Part shown: positions 35,979-44,531 of the stretch, in pieces | How the letters are laid out: every line of letters starts with the position of its first letter | How positions within the stretch are numbered: the stretch's first letter is position 1 | Source: Malaciobacter halophilus | Lineage (GTDB): Bacteria; Campylobacterota; Campylobacteria; Campylobacterales; Arcobacteraceae | DNA length: 64,000 nt | Assembly (NCBI RefSeq): GCF_002837275.1 | Contig: NZ_NXIF01000002.1 | Location: 23,548 to 87,547 of the forward strand | Direction of reading: 5' to 3' | The notes under the pieces: generated by a model | Seen by the model: only the letters and a program-made list of their open reading frames with translations | Databases searched by the model: none | What the model was told of the DNA's origin: nothing | Translations under genes and position numbers: made by a program

Positions 35979-37012
35979 TACTTCTGTTTTTTATTGTAAT
36001 TGGTACATCATTTTTATGTTCAGTTTTAGAATCAGTAATTCTATCAACAACAGTCTCATATATTTCAGTAATAGAAGAGAAGAATCCTAGTGCTGGAAAA
36101 TTACTAAAAAAATTAAAATCAGAAATAGACATTTCAATTGCTTCAATTTTAATTATCAACACAATTGCAAACACTTTAGGTGCAACTGCTATTGGGGTTC
36201 AAGCACAAAATGTTTTTAGTGGTGACAAAACACTAGTGATGATTATTTCTATTATATTGACGTTTATGATTCTGTTTTTTGCAGAGATTATTCCAAAAAC
36301 AATTGGTGCAGTTTATTGGAAAGAGTTAGCATCTGTTGCTGCAAGAATAATCAATGTTTTTGTTTTTATTACTTATCCAATAATATTAATAACACAATTT
36401 GTAACAAAAAAGATTTCTAAAAATTCAGTAAATAACGACTCTTTTTCAAGAGAAGAGTTAATTCATTCTACACTTTTAAGTGAAGAAGAAGGTGTTATTG
36501 GTGATTTAGAGTCAGATATCATCGAAAATACATTAACTTTAAATGGAGTTAAAATTAAAGATATTTTAACTCCAAGATCAGTTATGTATGCAGTTCAAAA
36601 AAATACTGCAATAAAAGATATTTTAGATGATAAAAGAACATATAAGTTTTCAAGGGTTCCTGTATATGACGAATCAATTGATAATATAGTTGGTGTTGTA
36701 TTAACAAAAAAACTTTTCAAACAAGCCATTAAAGATAAAAATGTGCCTATTGAAAATATAATGACACCAGTTTTTACTCTAAATGAGAATATTCCTGTTG
36801 CAAAAGCAATGAATAAATTTATTCAGAAAAAAGAGCATATGTTTATTGTTTTAGATAATTATGATCAAACTGAAGGATTAGTAACTTTAGAAGATTGTAT
36901 TGAAACATTATTAGGGCTTGAAATCATGGATGAACTTGATACAACGGCGGATATGAGAAGACTTGCATTAAATAAAATGAAAGCTAAAAGAAAAGAGAGA
37001 GAAGGAAATTAG
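35966..37012 (+). CDS. CNNM/CorB-type membrane protein with CBS domains
   Basis: A DUF21 membrane domain (about 1-150, three to four helices, with LESVILS and the EIIPKTIG motif) is followed by a tandem CBS pair (about 195-325, TPRSVMYAV, FSRVPVYDES, MTPVFTL, GLVTLEDCIETLLGLEI). This matches the hemolysin-C/CorB/CNNM group linked to Mg2+ or other divalent metal efflux. At 348 residues it lacks the C-terminal CorC_HlyC domain and ends in a basic tail (KMKAKRKEREG). ATG follows AGGTGA. Confidence 0.9.
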   Translation: MEILILLFFIVIGTSFLCSVLESVILSTTVSYISVIEEKNPSAGKLLKKLKSEIDISIASILIINTIANTLGATAIGVQAQNVFSGDKTLVMIISIILTFMILFFAEIIPKTIGAVYWKELASVAARIINVFVFITYPIILITQFVTKKISKNSVNNDSFSREELIHSTLLSEEEGVIGDLESDIIENTLTLNGVKIKDILTPRSVMYAVQKNTAIKDILDDKRTYKFSRVPVYDESIDNIVGVVLTKKLFKQAIKDKNVPIENIMTPVFTLNENIPVAKAMNKFIQKKEHMFIVLDNYDQTEGLVTLEDCIETLLGLEIMDELDTTADMRRLALNKMKAKRKEREGN

Positions 37013-37032
37013 TAATCCTTCTCTTTAAATAA
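36998..37032 (+). terminator. Terminator hairpin after the CNNM gene
   Basis: A 9-bp stem AGAGAAGGA/TCCTTCTCT (36998-37006 with 37016-37024) spans the stop codon and is followed by TTAAATAAA. Confidence 0.5.
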
Positions 37033-37086
37033 ACTTATACTAACAATAAACTAATAAAACAAATACCTATCTTAAATTTTTAAAGT

Positions 37087-37092
37087 TATAAT
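37087..37092 (+). promoter_or_regulatory. Putative -10 box of the HugZ-like gene
   Basis: TATAAT 26 bases before the ATG. Confidence 0.45.
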
Positions 37093-37117
37093 CAAAATAA
37101 AAAGGTATTACACAATC

Positions 37118-37603
37118 ATGCTAAAAGAGTTTTTAAATCAATTTAAATCAACAATACTTGGTACAATAGATAAAAATAACTATCCTTTCAATAGTTATTC
37201 TGTATTTATAAAGCATAATAACAACTATTATGTATATTTAAGTGATATGGCAAAGCATGCACAAAATATAAAATCCAATTGTAAAGTATCAATGTTTTTT
37301 ATAGAAGATGAAAACAAGTGTGAAAATATATTTGCTAGAAAAAGAGTAGTATTTCAAGCTCAAGCTTCAATAATAAAAAGAGATTCAAATAAATTTACTG
37401 AAATATTAAATGAGTTTGAGAAAATAGATAAAAAAACTGTTCAAATCACAAGAAATATGATAGATTTTAATCTATTTGAATTAAAAGTAATTTATGGTGA
37501 AGCTGTATTTGGTTTTGGAAAAGCTTATACTATTAGTGGAGAAAAGTTTGATAAATTAATACCAAAAGATAGTTCAGCAGGTCATAAACATATAACTAAA
37601 TAA
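37118..37603 (+). CDS. HugZ-like heme-associated protein (PNPOx-like split barrel)
   Basis: A 161-residue split-barrel protein related to the heme oxygenases HugZ/ChuZ of Helicobacter and Campylobacter. The FMN-type barrel runs from FLNQFKSTILGTID to FFIEDE, and the C-terminus GFGKAYTISGEKFD then GHKHITK contains the His residues that bind heme in the family. It is about 90 residues shorter than HugZ (near 250 aa), lacking the N-terminal region, so heme degradation is likely but not certain; a flavin-binding role is the alternative. Confidence 0.75.
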   Translation: MLKEFLNQFKSTILGTIDKNNYPFNSYSVFIKHNNNYYVYLSDMAKHAQNIKSNCKVSMFFIEDENKCENIFARKRVVFQAQASIIKRDSNKFTEILNEFEKIDKKTVQITRNMIDFNLFELKVIYGEAVFGFGKAYTISGEKFDKLIPKDSSAGHKHITK

Positions 37604-37673
37604 TAGTTTTAACTTATATATAAGATACTATTATTTATAATAATTATTAATATCTTAATTATAAGGAAAAATT

Positions 37674-38099
37674 ATGAAAAAACTACTTGCAGTTTCTGCA
37701 CTTGGATTACTATTAGGAACTTCTGCTTTTGCAAACAATAGTGCAAAAGGTTTAAATGTATTAGTTACATCTGAAGATGCACAAACACAAATGATGTCTA
37801 TGGTTTTATCTATGATGACTCTAAAACAAAATAAAAAAGTAAATATGGTACTTTGTTCAAAAGCAGGAGATTTAGCATTAAAAAATTCAAAAAGTGAAGT
37901 TTTAAAACCAATGGACAAGTCACCAAAAATGATGTTAAAAGCAATCATAAAAAAAGGTGCAAGTGTTAAAGTTTGTCCTTTATATTTACCAAATAAACAA
38001 CTTAAAGAAAGTGACTTAATGTCTAAAATAACTGTTGCAAAACCAATGGAAGTTTCAAAAGATTTATTAAATACTGATTATAAAAATTTAAGTTATTAA
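37674..38099 (+). CDS. Periplasmic DsrE-family protein
   Basis: A signal peptide (about 1-20, cleaved at SAFA) followed by a DsrE/DsrF-like Rossmann domain: LNVLVTSEDAQTQMMSMVLS, VNMVLCSKAGDLALK, KKGASVKVCPLYLPNK. Two Cys (in VLCSKAG and KVCPLYL) could take part in sulfur or redox chemistry, as in DsrE relatives. No dsr or sox genes are nearby. Length is 141 aa. An AAGGAA site precedes the ATG. Confidence 0.8.
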   Translation: MKKLLAVSALGLLLGTSAFANNSAKGLNVLVTSEDAQTQMMSMVLSMMTLKQNKKVNMVLCSKAGDLALKNSKSEVLKPMDKSPKMMLKAIIKKGASVKVCPLYLPNKQLKESDLMSKITVAKPMEVSKDLLNTDYKNLSY

Positions 38100-38100
38100 A

Positions 38101-38122
38101 ACTAGCCCTTTATGGGGCTAGT
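38101..38122. terminator. Bidirectional terminator between DsrE and pdxH genes
   Basis: An 8-bp stem ACTAGCCC/GGGCTAGT with a six-base loop lies between the convergent genes; on the minus strand it is followed by TTTTAATAA, favouring pdxH termination. Confidence 0.7.
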
Positions 38123-38748
38123 CTATCTATTTGCCAAGTTCCATCACTTTTTATCATATATTGAAATCTATCATGAAGTCTATGCTTTGCTCCTTGCCAA
38201 AACTCTATTTTTTCTGGTTTGACAATATATCCTCCCCAAAAAGAAGGAAAAGGAATTTCACCTTTTACAAATTTACTTTTTATTTCATTAAATTTTGCTT
38301 CTAAAACTGACCTTGAACTAACAACTTGACTTTGTTGTGAGACCCAAGCTCCTATTTGGCTACCCTTAGGTCTTGATAAAAAATATTTTAATGATTTAGA
38401 TGAAGATATTTTTTCTGCTTTCCCTTCTATTTTAACTTGCCTTTCTAAACCAAGCCATGCAAAATGTAAAGCTACTTTTGAATTCTCTTGAATATTTTTA
38501 GCTTTTACACTCTCATAGTTTGAGAAAAAAACAAAACCACTCTCATCAAAAAATTTCAATAATACAGTTCTAATTGAAGGCATCATATCATTACCAACTG
38601 TTGCTAAACTCATAGCATTTGGCTCAATTAAATCTGCTTTCATTGCTTGTTCAAACCAAGTTTCAAACTGCTTTATTGGATTATCATCTAAGTCTTTTCT
38701 TCTTAATCCATTATTTACGTACTCTTCTCTCATAGAACTTAAGTCCAT
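38110..38748 (-). CDS. pdxH: Pyridoxamine 5'-phosphate oxidase PdxH
   Basis: PdxH oxidises pyridoxine/pyridoxamine phosphate to PLP using FMN. Signature stretches: DDNPIKQFETWFEQAM, AMSLATVG, SIRTVLLKFFDESGFVFFSN, FAWLGLERQVKIEG and the C-terminal EFWQGAKHRLHDR. Length (212 aa) is standard. AGGAG precedes the ATG. It is the last gene of the SRPBCC-gpx-pdxH run. Confidence 0.97.
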   Translation of the reverse strand: MDLSSMREEYVNNGLRRKDLDDNPIKQFETWFEQAMKADLIEPNAMSLATVGNDMMPSIRTVLLKFFDESGFVFFSNYESVKAKNIQENSKVALHFAWLGLERQVKIEGKAEKISSSKSLKYFLSRPKGSQIGAWVSQQSQVVSSRSVLEAKFNEIKSKFVKGEIPFPSFWGGYIVKPEKIEFWQGAKHRLHDRFQYMIKSDGTWQIDRLAP

Positions 38749-38757
38749 AAGTTTCTC

Positions 38758-39291
38758 CTAAAGTAATTTTTTTATATCATCTTCAATATTTTCAGGTGTT
38801 GTAGAAGGAGAAAATCTATCTATAACTTTTCCATTTTTATCAACTAAAAATTTTGTAAAATTCCATTTTATTGCTTCTGTTCCAAGCAATCCAGAAGCTT
38901 CATTTTTCAAATATTTATAAAGAGGATGAGCTTCATCTCCATTTACATCAATTTTAGAAAACATTGGAAAACTAACATTATATGTTAGGCTACAAAACTC
39001 TTTTATCTCTTCATTTGTTCCTGGTTCTTGATTCATAAACTGATTACAAGGAAAACCTAAAACAACAAAATCTTTTGTTTTGTATTTATCATAAAGTTTT
39101 TCTAATCCTTCATACTGAGAAGTAAATCCACACTTACTTGCTACATTTACTATTAATAAAACTTTATTCTTATAGTCACTTAAACTAACTTTTTTCCCAT
39201 CTATTGTTTCAACTTCAAAATCATATATACTTTTCATATTAGCTCCTATTAGTGAAGATATAAATAAAATAGTAAGTATTAATATTCTCAT
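38758..39291 (-). CDS. Glutathione peroxidase family protein (Cys type), exported
   Basis: A thiol peroxidase of 177 residues. The peroxidatic residue is Cys in [12 protein letters not shown] (Cys instead of Sec), with the GFPCNQF and [13 protein letters not shown] motifs completing the catalytic tetrad. An N-terminal hydrophobic signal (about 1-17) suggests a periplasmic enzyme. It overlaps the end of the SRPBCC gene by four bases. Bacterial homologues often use thioredoxin rather than glutathione. Confidence 0.93.
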   Translation of the reverse strand: MRILILTILFISSLIGANMKSIYDFEVETIDGKKVSLSDYKNKVLLIVNVASKCGFTSQYEGLEKLYDKYKTKDFVVLGFPCNQFMNQEPGTNEEIKEFCSLTYNVSFPMFSKIDVNGDEAHPLYKYLKNEASGLLGTEAIKWNFTKFLVDKNGKVIDRFSPSTTPENIEDDIKKLL

Positions 39292-39737
39292 ATTTGCCCC
39301 TCTAAACTTTTTTTTGTTACTTCATGTCTAAATTCAAACATTTGCTCTAAATCTTTTTCTATAACACTATGAAGTAAAGAACCTAAAAAACCAAAAGGCA
39401 ACTCATATCTTACCACATCTTTTAGTAAAACCTTATGACCATCTTGTTTAAATATATGATAATGTTCCCAAAATTTAAAAGGAGATTTCAATGCCTCATC
39501 TACAAACATATGAGGATAATCCATTTTTTTTATTTTTACAACCCATGTAAAAGGTATAAAGTTTTTTACAGTCTTTATTTTTAAAATTGTACCCTCTTTT
39601 GGATTATCACACTTTGTTAAAAGTTCTGCTTTTATATTTTTAGGAGTTATTTTAATAAGATTATTTGTATCAAGATGAAATTTAAATAACTCTTCTAAAG
39701 TTGTATCTATATAAGTTTGTTTTGTAAAAGTTTTCAT
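39288..39737 (-). CDS. SRPBCC-superfamily (START-like) protein
   Basis: A 149-residue protein of the SRPBCC helix-grip fold, beginning [24 protein letters not shown] and containing [11 protein letters not shown] and the C-terminal helix [14 protein letters not shown]. The family binds hydrophobic ligands; the ligand here is unknown. Its AAAGGAG site and start codon are held in a 14-bp hairpin in the mRNA (39736-39781), see finding. It heads the gpx-pdxH operon. Confidence 0.8.
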   Translation of the reverse strand: MKTFTKQTYIDTTLEELFKFHLDTNNLIKITPKNIKAELLTKCDNPKEGTILKIKTVKNFIPFTWVVKIKKMDYPHMFVDEALKSPFKFWEHYHIFKQDGHKVLLKDVVRYELPFGFLGSLLHSVIEKDLEQMFEFRHEVTKKSLEGQI

Positions 39738-39781
39738 AAATACTCCTTTATTTTTATTATAACTATAAAAGAAGTATTTAT
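39736..39781 (-). promoter_or_regulatory. Hairpin sequestering the SRPBCC gene ribosome binding site
   Basis: In the minus-strand transcript, AUAAAUACUUCUUU (from 39781-39768) pairs with AAAGGAGUAUUUAU (from 39749-39736) through 14 consecutive pairs including one G-U. The second arm contains the Shine-Dalgarno AGGAG and the first two bases of the AUG. The pairing works on the minus strand only; the same position is a C-A mismatch on the plus strand. No U-run follows, so it is not a terminator. Confidence 0.6.
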
Positions 39782-39795
39782 ATATAGTTTTTTTG

Positions 39796-40359
39796 TTAAT
39801 TAGTTATCTTATCAAATTTTTTAAGTAAATTTTGCATTTGTAATTCATAAGCTAAAGTATAAGCACTATTTCCTAAAACATCTACTTGATTTATATTTGC
39901 TCCATTTTTTATTAAGTAATCTACACAATGTGCTTTATTATATAATACTGCATAAATTAATGCAGTTGCATTTATTTCATCTAAATAGTTTATATCAATA
40001 TTTAAATTTTTTAAGCACTTTAACATCTTTACATCATCATTATAAACTGCAAAATGTACAGCATAAAGAGTAGGAGTTACATATAAATCAATTCCTTTTG
40101 AAATTAATAGTTTCACTGCATCAAAATTTTTATATTTTATAGCCCAATAAAGTGCATTTCTTCCTTTTTTATCTCTTATATTTATATCGTCATTTAAAGA
40201 GATAATTGATTCAATATTTTCATTATATATTATTGCTTCAAAAAGTACGCACCAACCTTGCTTATCTTGATAGTTAATATCTAATCCGCTAAATAGTAAT
40301 TTTTTTAGTGAAAAACTTCTATTAACTAAGTTATCATCAATGAAAATATTTGTACTCAT
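39796..40359 (-). CDS. Ankyrin-repeat protein
   Basis: A 187-residue protein made of about five ankyrin repeats (QGWCVLFEAII, KGRNALYWAIKYKNFDAVKLLISKG in two parts, LYAVHFAVYNDDVKMLKCL, NATALIYAVLYNKAHCVDYLIKNGA in two parts, LGNSAYTLAYELQM). No signal peptide, so cytoplasmic. In Campylobacter a similar ankyrin protein next to katA aids catalase heme loading; here no catalase is adjacent, but a Fur-like box lies in its promoter region. Partner unknown. Confidence 0.87.
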   Translation of the reverse strand: MSTNIFIDDNLVNRSFSLKKLLFSGLDINYQDKQGWCVLFEAIIYNENIESIISLNDDINIRDKKGRNALYWAIKYKNFDAVKLLISKGIDLYVTPTLYAVHFAVYNDDVKMLKCLKNLNIDINYLDEINATALIYAVLYNKAHCVDYLIKNGANINQVDVLGNSAYTLAYELQMQNLLKKFDKITN

Positions 40360-40415
40360 GGTTTGCCTTTTTTGTTAAGTTGTAAAAATTGTATCAAATC
40401 AAAACTTAAACTATA

Positions 40416-40432
40416 TTGATAATCGTTATTAA
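40416..40432. promoter_or_regulatory. Fur/PerR-like box between ankyrin and DTW genes
   Basis: TTGATAATCGTTATTAA shows a partial dyad (TTnATAA and TTATnAA) close to the classical GATAATGATAATCATTATC. It lies 57 bases before the ankyrin gene and 64 before the DTW gene, so it could control either. Confidence 0.4.
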
Positions 40433-40496
40433 TATTATATATTTTATAATTTTATTTACTACTTTTTTTTACTATAATTGCATATAAGGAGTATAA

Positions 40497-41132
40497 TTGA
40501 AAGAGTTATCACAAAGAGAGTTTTGCTATAAATGTAATAGACCTAAAAGTTCTTGCATGTGCAAATATATAAATAGTTTTCAAACAAATATAAAATTTGT
40601 AATACTAATGCACCCTAAAGAGTATAGAAAAACAAAAAACACTACTGGGAAATTAACAAATTTACAACTAATAAATTCTGAAATTCATATAGGGATTGAT
40701 TTTACATATAATAACAAAATAAATAGCTATATTAATAATTATGAATGTTTTATTTTATATCCATCTCAAAATAGTATATGCTTAAATACAACATCAATAA
40801 AAAGTAATAAAAAACAACTTATTTTTATAATAGATTCTACTTGGTCATGCTCTAAAGCTATGTTAAAAAAGAGCAAAAACTTACAAAGACTTCCTAAAAT
40901 TAGTTTTAAAAGTACAAAAGAGTCTAAATATAGTTTTAAAACTCAACCTCAAAAGTACTGCCTTTCAACTATTGAATCCACAAAAGAGGTACTTAGTTTA
41001 CTAAATAAACATAAAATTGAAAATATCGCTCAAGAAAAACTTGATAGCTTTTTGCTACCCTTTGAAGAGTTAGTAAAATATCAAGTAAATTGTAGTTTAA
41101 AAGGAGATTTAAGAGCTAAGAATTACTCTTAA
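40497..41132 (+). CDS. DTW-domain tRNA-uridine aminocarboxypropyltransferase
   Basis: A 211-residue protein of the DTW/TapT family, which adds a 3-amino-3-carboxypropyl group from S-adenosylmethionine to uridine in tRNA. It has the N-terminal zinc-binding Cys cluster (CYKCNRPKSSCMCK), MHPKEYRKTKNTTGK and DSTWSCSKAM, the counterpart of the D-T-W motif with Ser in the middle. TTG start, supported by AAGGAG eight bases before. It converges on the next gene with 17 bases overlap. Confidence 0.87.
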   Translation: MKELSQREFCYKCNRPKSSCMCKYINSFQTNIKFVILMHPKEYRKTKNTTGKLTNLQLINSEIHIGIDFTYNNKINSYINNYECFILYPSQNSICLNTTSIKSNKKQLIFIIDSTWSCSKAMLKKSKNLQRLPKISFKSTKESKYSFKTQPQKYCLSTIESTKEVLSLLNKHKIENIAQEKLDSFLLPFEELVKYQVNCSLKGDLRAKNYS

Positions 41133-41136
41133 ATCT
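41105..41136. terminator. Hairpin at the convergent DTW / membrane protein gene ends
   Basis: A perfect 11-bp stem AGATTTAAGAG/CTCTTAAATCT with a ten-base loop overlaps both 3' ends. No T-run follows in either direction, so termination activity is only likely. Confidence 0.5.
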
Positions 41137-41712
41137 ACTTAAATATGCATTAATCTCTTCTTTCATAGTATTTTTATAACCATTTAGTGAAGTATAAATG
41201 AAAAACATCGATTGCGCCATAAAAAAATAAAAGGCATTAGTATATCCAATATAAACAAATAAAACATCAGCTAAGAAAAATAATATAAAAGCGTAAGACC
41301 TTCTAATATGACTTCTACTTGATAATAAGAAGTTACCAATTATAGCCATAGATGAAGCTAATGTATCTAAAGGTAAAACTTCAAAGTCAATTGATGATAT
41401 TGATTTAAAATATAAACTTATGCCAAGAATAAAGAAATATACCAAAGAGATTAAAACTAATATTTTTAAATCTCTTGTAGGATTATTTGATTTTTTTACA
41501 ACTCCTAAAAATGCACCAGCATAAAAAAAAGTTAATTGTATAATCATAGGAACTTTACCAGCAAATAAAAAGAATGCAAATAGTGATAAGTTTGATGCAA
41601 GAAAACTAATAAAAGCTAAATATAAAGGTCTTTGATTGTGTTTAGTGCTAAGTGACATTAAATATGCCCCTAAAATTGAAAAAATTGCACCAAAAGCCTC
41701 AAGTAATAACAT
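41116..41712 (-). CDS. YgjV/PnuC-like inner membrane protein
   Basis: A 198-residue protein with six or seven hydrophobic helices, starting LEAFGAIFSILGAYLMSLS. The layout and the paired motifs NLSLFAFF and QLTFFYAGAFLG recall YgjV and PnuC/SWEET-type membrane proteins. Substrate unknown. A soluble basic C-terminus ends it. Single gene, converging with the DTW gene. Confidence 0.65.
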   Translation of the reverse strand: MLLLEAFGAIFSILGAYLMSLSTKHNQRPLYLAFISFLASNLSLFAFFLFAGKVPMIIQLTFFYAGAFLGVVKKSNNPTRDLKILVLISLVYFFILGISLYFKSISSIDFEVLPLDTLASSMAIIGNFLLSSRSHIRRSYAFILFFLADVLFVYIGYTNAFYFFMAQSMFFIYTSLNGYKNTMKEEINAYLSRFKSNS

Positions 41713-41789
41713 AAAATCTCCAAATTTTTTGCGTATTATAATAGCTTTATATAAAAAAAGAATAAATTCTTATTTTTATTACTTAAAGG

Positions 41790-42926
41790 TTACAAACTTG
41801 TTATATATTTTTGTTCGAGTTTTTTATTTAAATTATTTATATTCTTAATTAGAAGTCTATGCTCAGGTTTTAATATTTTAGAGATAAATCTTGTCTCTTT
41901 ATTTGTAAAACCTTCAGGGTCTTTATCTTCAATAGTAATTTTATTTTTACTGTAAGCTACTCTTTTAAGTTTGTAGTTTGTTAATCTAATATAATAAACT
42001 ACTTCAAATTTTTTTTGATTTATCTTTTCTATTGTGACAATTACTTTATTATCTTTAACTTCTCCTTCATAAGGAACTATTTGTTTAAAATCTTTTAAAG
42101 TCATAAATCCAATATAAAGCTTCGTAAAAATATCAAAATATAAAGCTAATTTTTTTGATTTAAAAAAACTTAAATCAACAGCATGAGTCTTATGAGCTCT
42201 ACTTTTTTCTAAAATCCACTCTAAAGTCTGAAAATAAGAGAATTTTTTATATCTTACATTTATAGCTTCTATGAATTTTTTATCAGTATATCGAATTAAC
42301 TTCTCTTTGCTTTGCTTTTTTAAAATAAGTTGTTTTAAAATTTCATTGTCATTAAACTCTTTTGTTATCCAAATAGTACAATAATCAGGAAATCTACTAA
42401 GACCAACTGAACCTTGAGTTAATACTATTAGTGCTTTTATTTCAAAACTTGGGAAAAGCAGTTTTAATAAAGCAGATTTTTTAAAAAGTCTTTTATTTAA
42501 TCCAGAAGTTTTTTTAGATTTACTCATCTCTACAAAATAAATACAATCCTTAGTAAAAAAAAGTGCATCAAATTCACTTATATCTTTATAAACAGATTTA
42601 TAGACTATTTGAGCACCTTTATCTATAAGAAGTCCATTTTTTTTAAAAATATTATTTTTATTTTGATGTGGACCTTTTAAAATAAATCGTTTTATTTCAT
42701 CATTTGATTGTGCATATCTTAATAGATGTTCGTAAATAATATTTTCAAATACTTCACCTTTAAAGCTATGGTAAGTAGGACTTTGTTCTGAGTCTTCTTT
42801 TAAAACACCATCTTTTGAAAACAAATCTTTTAAATTCTTATTATCATATCTATAATGAAATAGATTCGATTTGATGTTTGTTAAGTCTAAGTTTTTTATC
42901 TCTTCTGTGATTTTAAATTCTTGCAA
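41790..42926 (-). CDS. Unknown 378-aa protein, possible PD-(D/E)XK nuclease fold
   Basis: I do not recognise this protein. It has no signal or membrane segment and is Lys-rich. The segment about 55-175 has the order expected of a PD-(D/E)XK core: FKGEVFENIIYEHLLR (helix with Glu), SEFDALFFTKDCIYFVEMSKSKK (Asp, then Glu and Lys on a strand, given here across the two parts SEFDALFF and YFVEMSKSKK), and LIVLTQGSVGLS. The Glu-x-Lys spacing is off (E-M-S-K), so activity is uncertain. The C-terminal 180 residues show beta-rich stretches. Real gene by codon use and length. Confidence 0.6.
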   Translation of the reverse strand: MQEFKITEEIKNLDLTNIKSNLFHYRYDNKNLKDLFSKDGVLKEDSEQSPTYHSFKGEVFENIIYEHLLRYAQSNDEIKRFILKGPHQNKNNIFKKNGLLIDKGAQIVYKSVYKDISEFDALFFTKDCIYFVEMSKSKKTSGLNKRLFKKSALLKLLFPSFEIKALIVLTQGSVGLSRFPDYCTIWITKEFNDNEILKQLILKKQSKEKLIRYTDKKFIEAINVRYKKFSYFQTLEWILEKSRAHKTHAVDLSFFKSKKLALYFDIFTKLYIGFMTLKDFKQIVPYEGEVKDNKVIVTIEKINQKKFEVVYYIRLTNYKLKRVAYSKNKITIEDKDPEGFTNKETRFISKILKPEHRLLIKNINNLNKKLEQKYITSL

Positions 42927-43031
42927 AATTCTAATTTAGTATCAAAAAGATACTCTCTTCCCTCATATTAATTTGAATGATTATACCTAAAGGGAAATTT
43001 ATTGTAAAGAAAATAGTAGTAAACAGTAGTT

Positions 43032-43057
43032 AAAAGAGGATAAAAATCCTCTTTTTT
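43032..43057. terminator. Terminator of the metNIQ operon
   Basis: A 10-bp stem AAAAGAGGAT/ATCCTCTTTT (43032-43041 with 43046-43055, four-base loop), flanked by T/A runs on either side. It lies just after metQ (minus strand). Confidence 0.75.
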
Positions 43058-43067
43058 AACACTTTTT

Positions 43068-43880
43068 TTAAAATGCTTCTATTATAGAACCTTCATATTT
43101 TGTTCTAATATAGTTTTTTATCTCTTCTGAATTAATTGCTTTATCCAAAGCTTTAATATATGGTTTTTCTTCATTTCCTGCTTTTACAGTAATAATATTT
43201 GCATATGGAGAATCTTTTGATTCAATTGCTAAAGCATCTTTTAATGGATTAAGATTTGACAGTAGTGCATAGTTTGTATTAATAACTGCTGCTGTAACTT
43301 CATCTAAAACTCTTGGTAATTGAGGAGCATCTAACTCTTCAATTTTAAGATTTTTAGGATTATCTAAAATATCTTTTGCTGTTTTTAATTCTACATCTTT
43401 AAATGTTAATAAACCTTCTCTTTGTAAAATATCTAAAGCTCTACTTTCATTTGTTGGGTCATTTGGTACAGCAATAGTATCCCCTTCTTTAATCTCTTTT
43501 AATGATTTAATTTTATTTGAATAAACACCCATTGGCTCTAAATGTACATTTACAGTTTTAACTAAATGAGTATTTTTATTTTTGTTAAACTCATTCATAT
43601 ATGGTAAATGTTGGAAAAAGTTAGCGTCTAATTCACCCTCTTCTACTGCAATATTTGGAGTAACATAATCAGTAAACTCAACAATTTCTAATGTATAACC
43701 ATCTTTTGCTAAGATTTTTTTTACTTCTTGTAAGATTTCAGCATGTGGAATTGGAGTAGCTCCAACTTTTATAACTTTCTTCTCTTGAACTTTTTGTTCT
43801 TGCTTCTCATTACTATCTGAACAAGCACCTAAAAATAGCGCAACTAATGCAACTAATGCAACTTTAAAAAAATTATTCAT
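43068..43880 (-). CDS. metQ: Methionine ABC transporter substrate-binding lipoprotein MetQ
   Basis: NlpA-family lipoprotein, 270 aa, lipobox LFLGAC (Cys20). Conserved segments: VGATPIPHAEIL, FTDYVTPNIAVEEGELDANFFQH (start and DANFFQH end), IAVPNDPTNESRAL and the C-terminal YANIITVKAGNE. It presents methionine to MetNI. It follows metI after 12 bases and is followed by a strong terminator. Confidence 0.96.
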   Translation of the reverse strand: MNNFFKVALVALVALFLGACSDSNEKQEQKVQEKKVIKVGATPIPHAEILQEVKKILAKDGYTLEIVEFTDYVTPNIAVEEGELDANFFQHLPYMNEFNKNKNTHLVKTVNVHLEPMGVYSNKIKSLKEIKEGDTIAVPNDPTNESRALDILQREGLLTFKDVELKTAKDILDNPKNLKIEELDAPQLPRVLDEVTAAVINTNYALLSNLNPLKDALAIESKDSPYANIITVKAGNEEKPYIKALDKAINSEEIKNYIRTKYEGSIIEAF

Positions 43881-43892
43881 TTGTTTCCTTCC

Positions 43893-44531
43893 TTATTTTT
43901 TTGTAATTTTATATAAATAATCACCTAGACTTTGAAATATCTGTACGATTACAATCAAAATCAATACAGTATACATCATAATATCAGTTTGAAATCTATA
44001 GTAACCAAACTTAATAGCTACATCACCAAGTCCCCCTCCACCAACAGCACCAGCCATTGCAGAGAATCCAACTACGGTAATTAATGTTAATGTAATGGCT
44101 GAAATAATACCAGGCAATGCTTCAACTAACATTATTTTAAAAATTATCTGAAAATTCCCAGCTCCAAATGATTTTGCAGCTTCAATTACACCTTGGTCAA
44201 CCTCTTTTAAAGCACTCTCAATTAACCTTGCAATAAAAGGAGCAGCTCCTATTGTAAGTGGAACTATTGCTGCAGTTGTTCCTATACTTTTCCCAACTAA
44301 TATTTTAGTTACAGGGAATAAAACAATCATTAAAATAATAAATGGAAATGATCTTAAAGTATTAATAACTACATCTAAAACCCTATAAAGTTGTACATTT
44401 TCCATTAAACCATCTTTTTGAGTTAATATTAAAACAATAGCTGTAAAAAAACCTATAACAACAGCAATAGCAGTTGAAACTACACTCATATAAATAGTTT
44501 CCCAAATCGCTGGCAATAAAATATCTGTCAT
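43893..44531 (-). CDS. metI: Methionine ABC transporter permease MetI
   Basis: Five-helix permease, 212 aa, with the EAA-loop ([19 protein letters not shown], residues near 130) that docks MetN. I start it at ATG 44531, which overlaps the metN stop as ATGA behind GGGAGA; an in-frame TTG at 44546 is an unneeded extension. C-terminal motif [18 protein letters not shown] is typical of MetI. Confidence 0.96.
   Translation of the reverse strand: MTDILLPAIWETIYMSVVSTAIAVVIGFFTAIVLILTQKDGLMENVQLYRVLDVVINTLRSFPFIILMIVLFPVTKILVGKSIGTTAAIVPLTIGAAPFIARLIESALKEVDQGVIEAAKSFGAGNFQIIFKIMLVEALPGIISAITLTLITVVGFSAMAGAVGGGGLGDVAIKFGYYRFQTDIMMYTVLILIVIVQIFQSLGDYLYKITKK

Noticed and set aside
40461..40480. Phase-variable T tract before the DTW gene
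   Set aside because: Eight T bases in an intergenic AT-rich stretch are common here; no long G/C tract or coding repeat suggests phase variation in the window.
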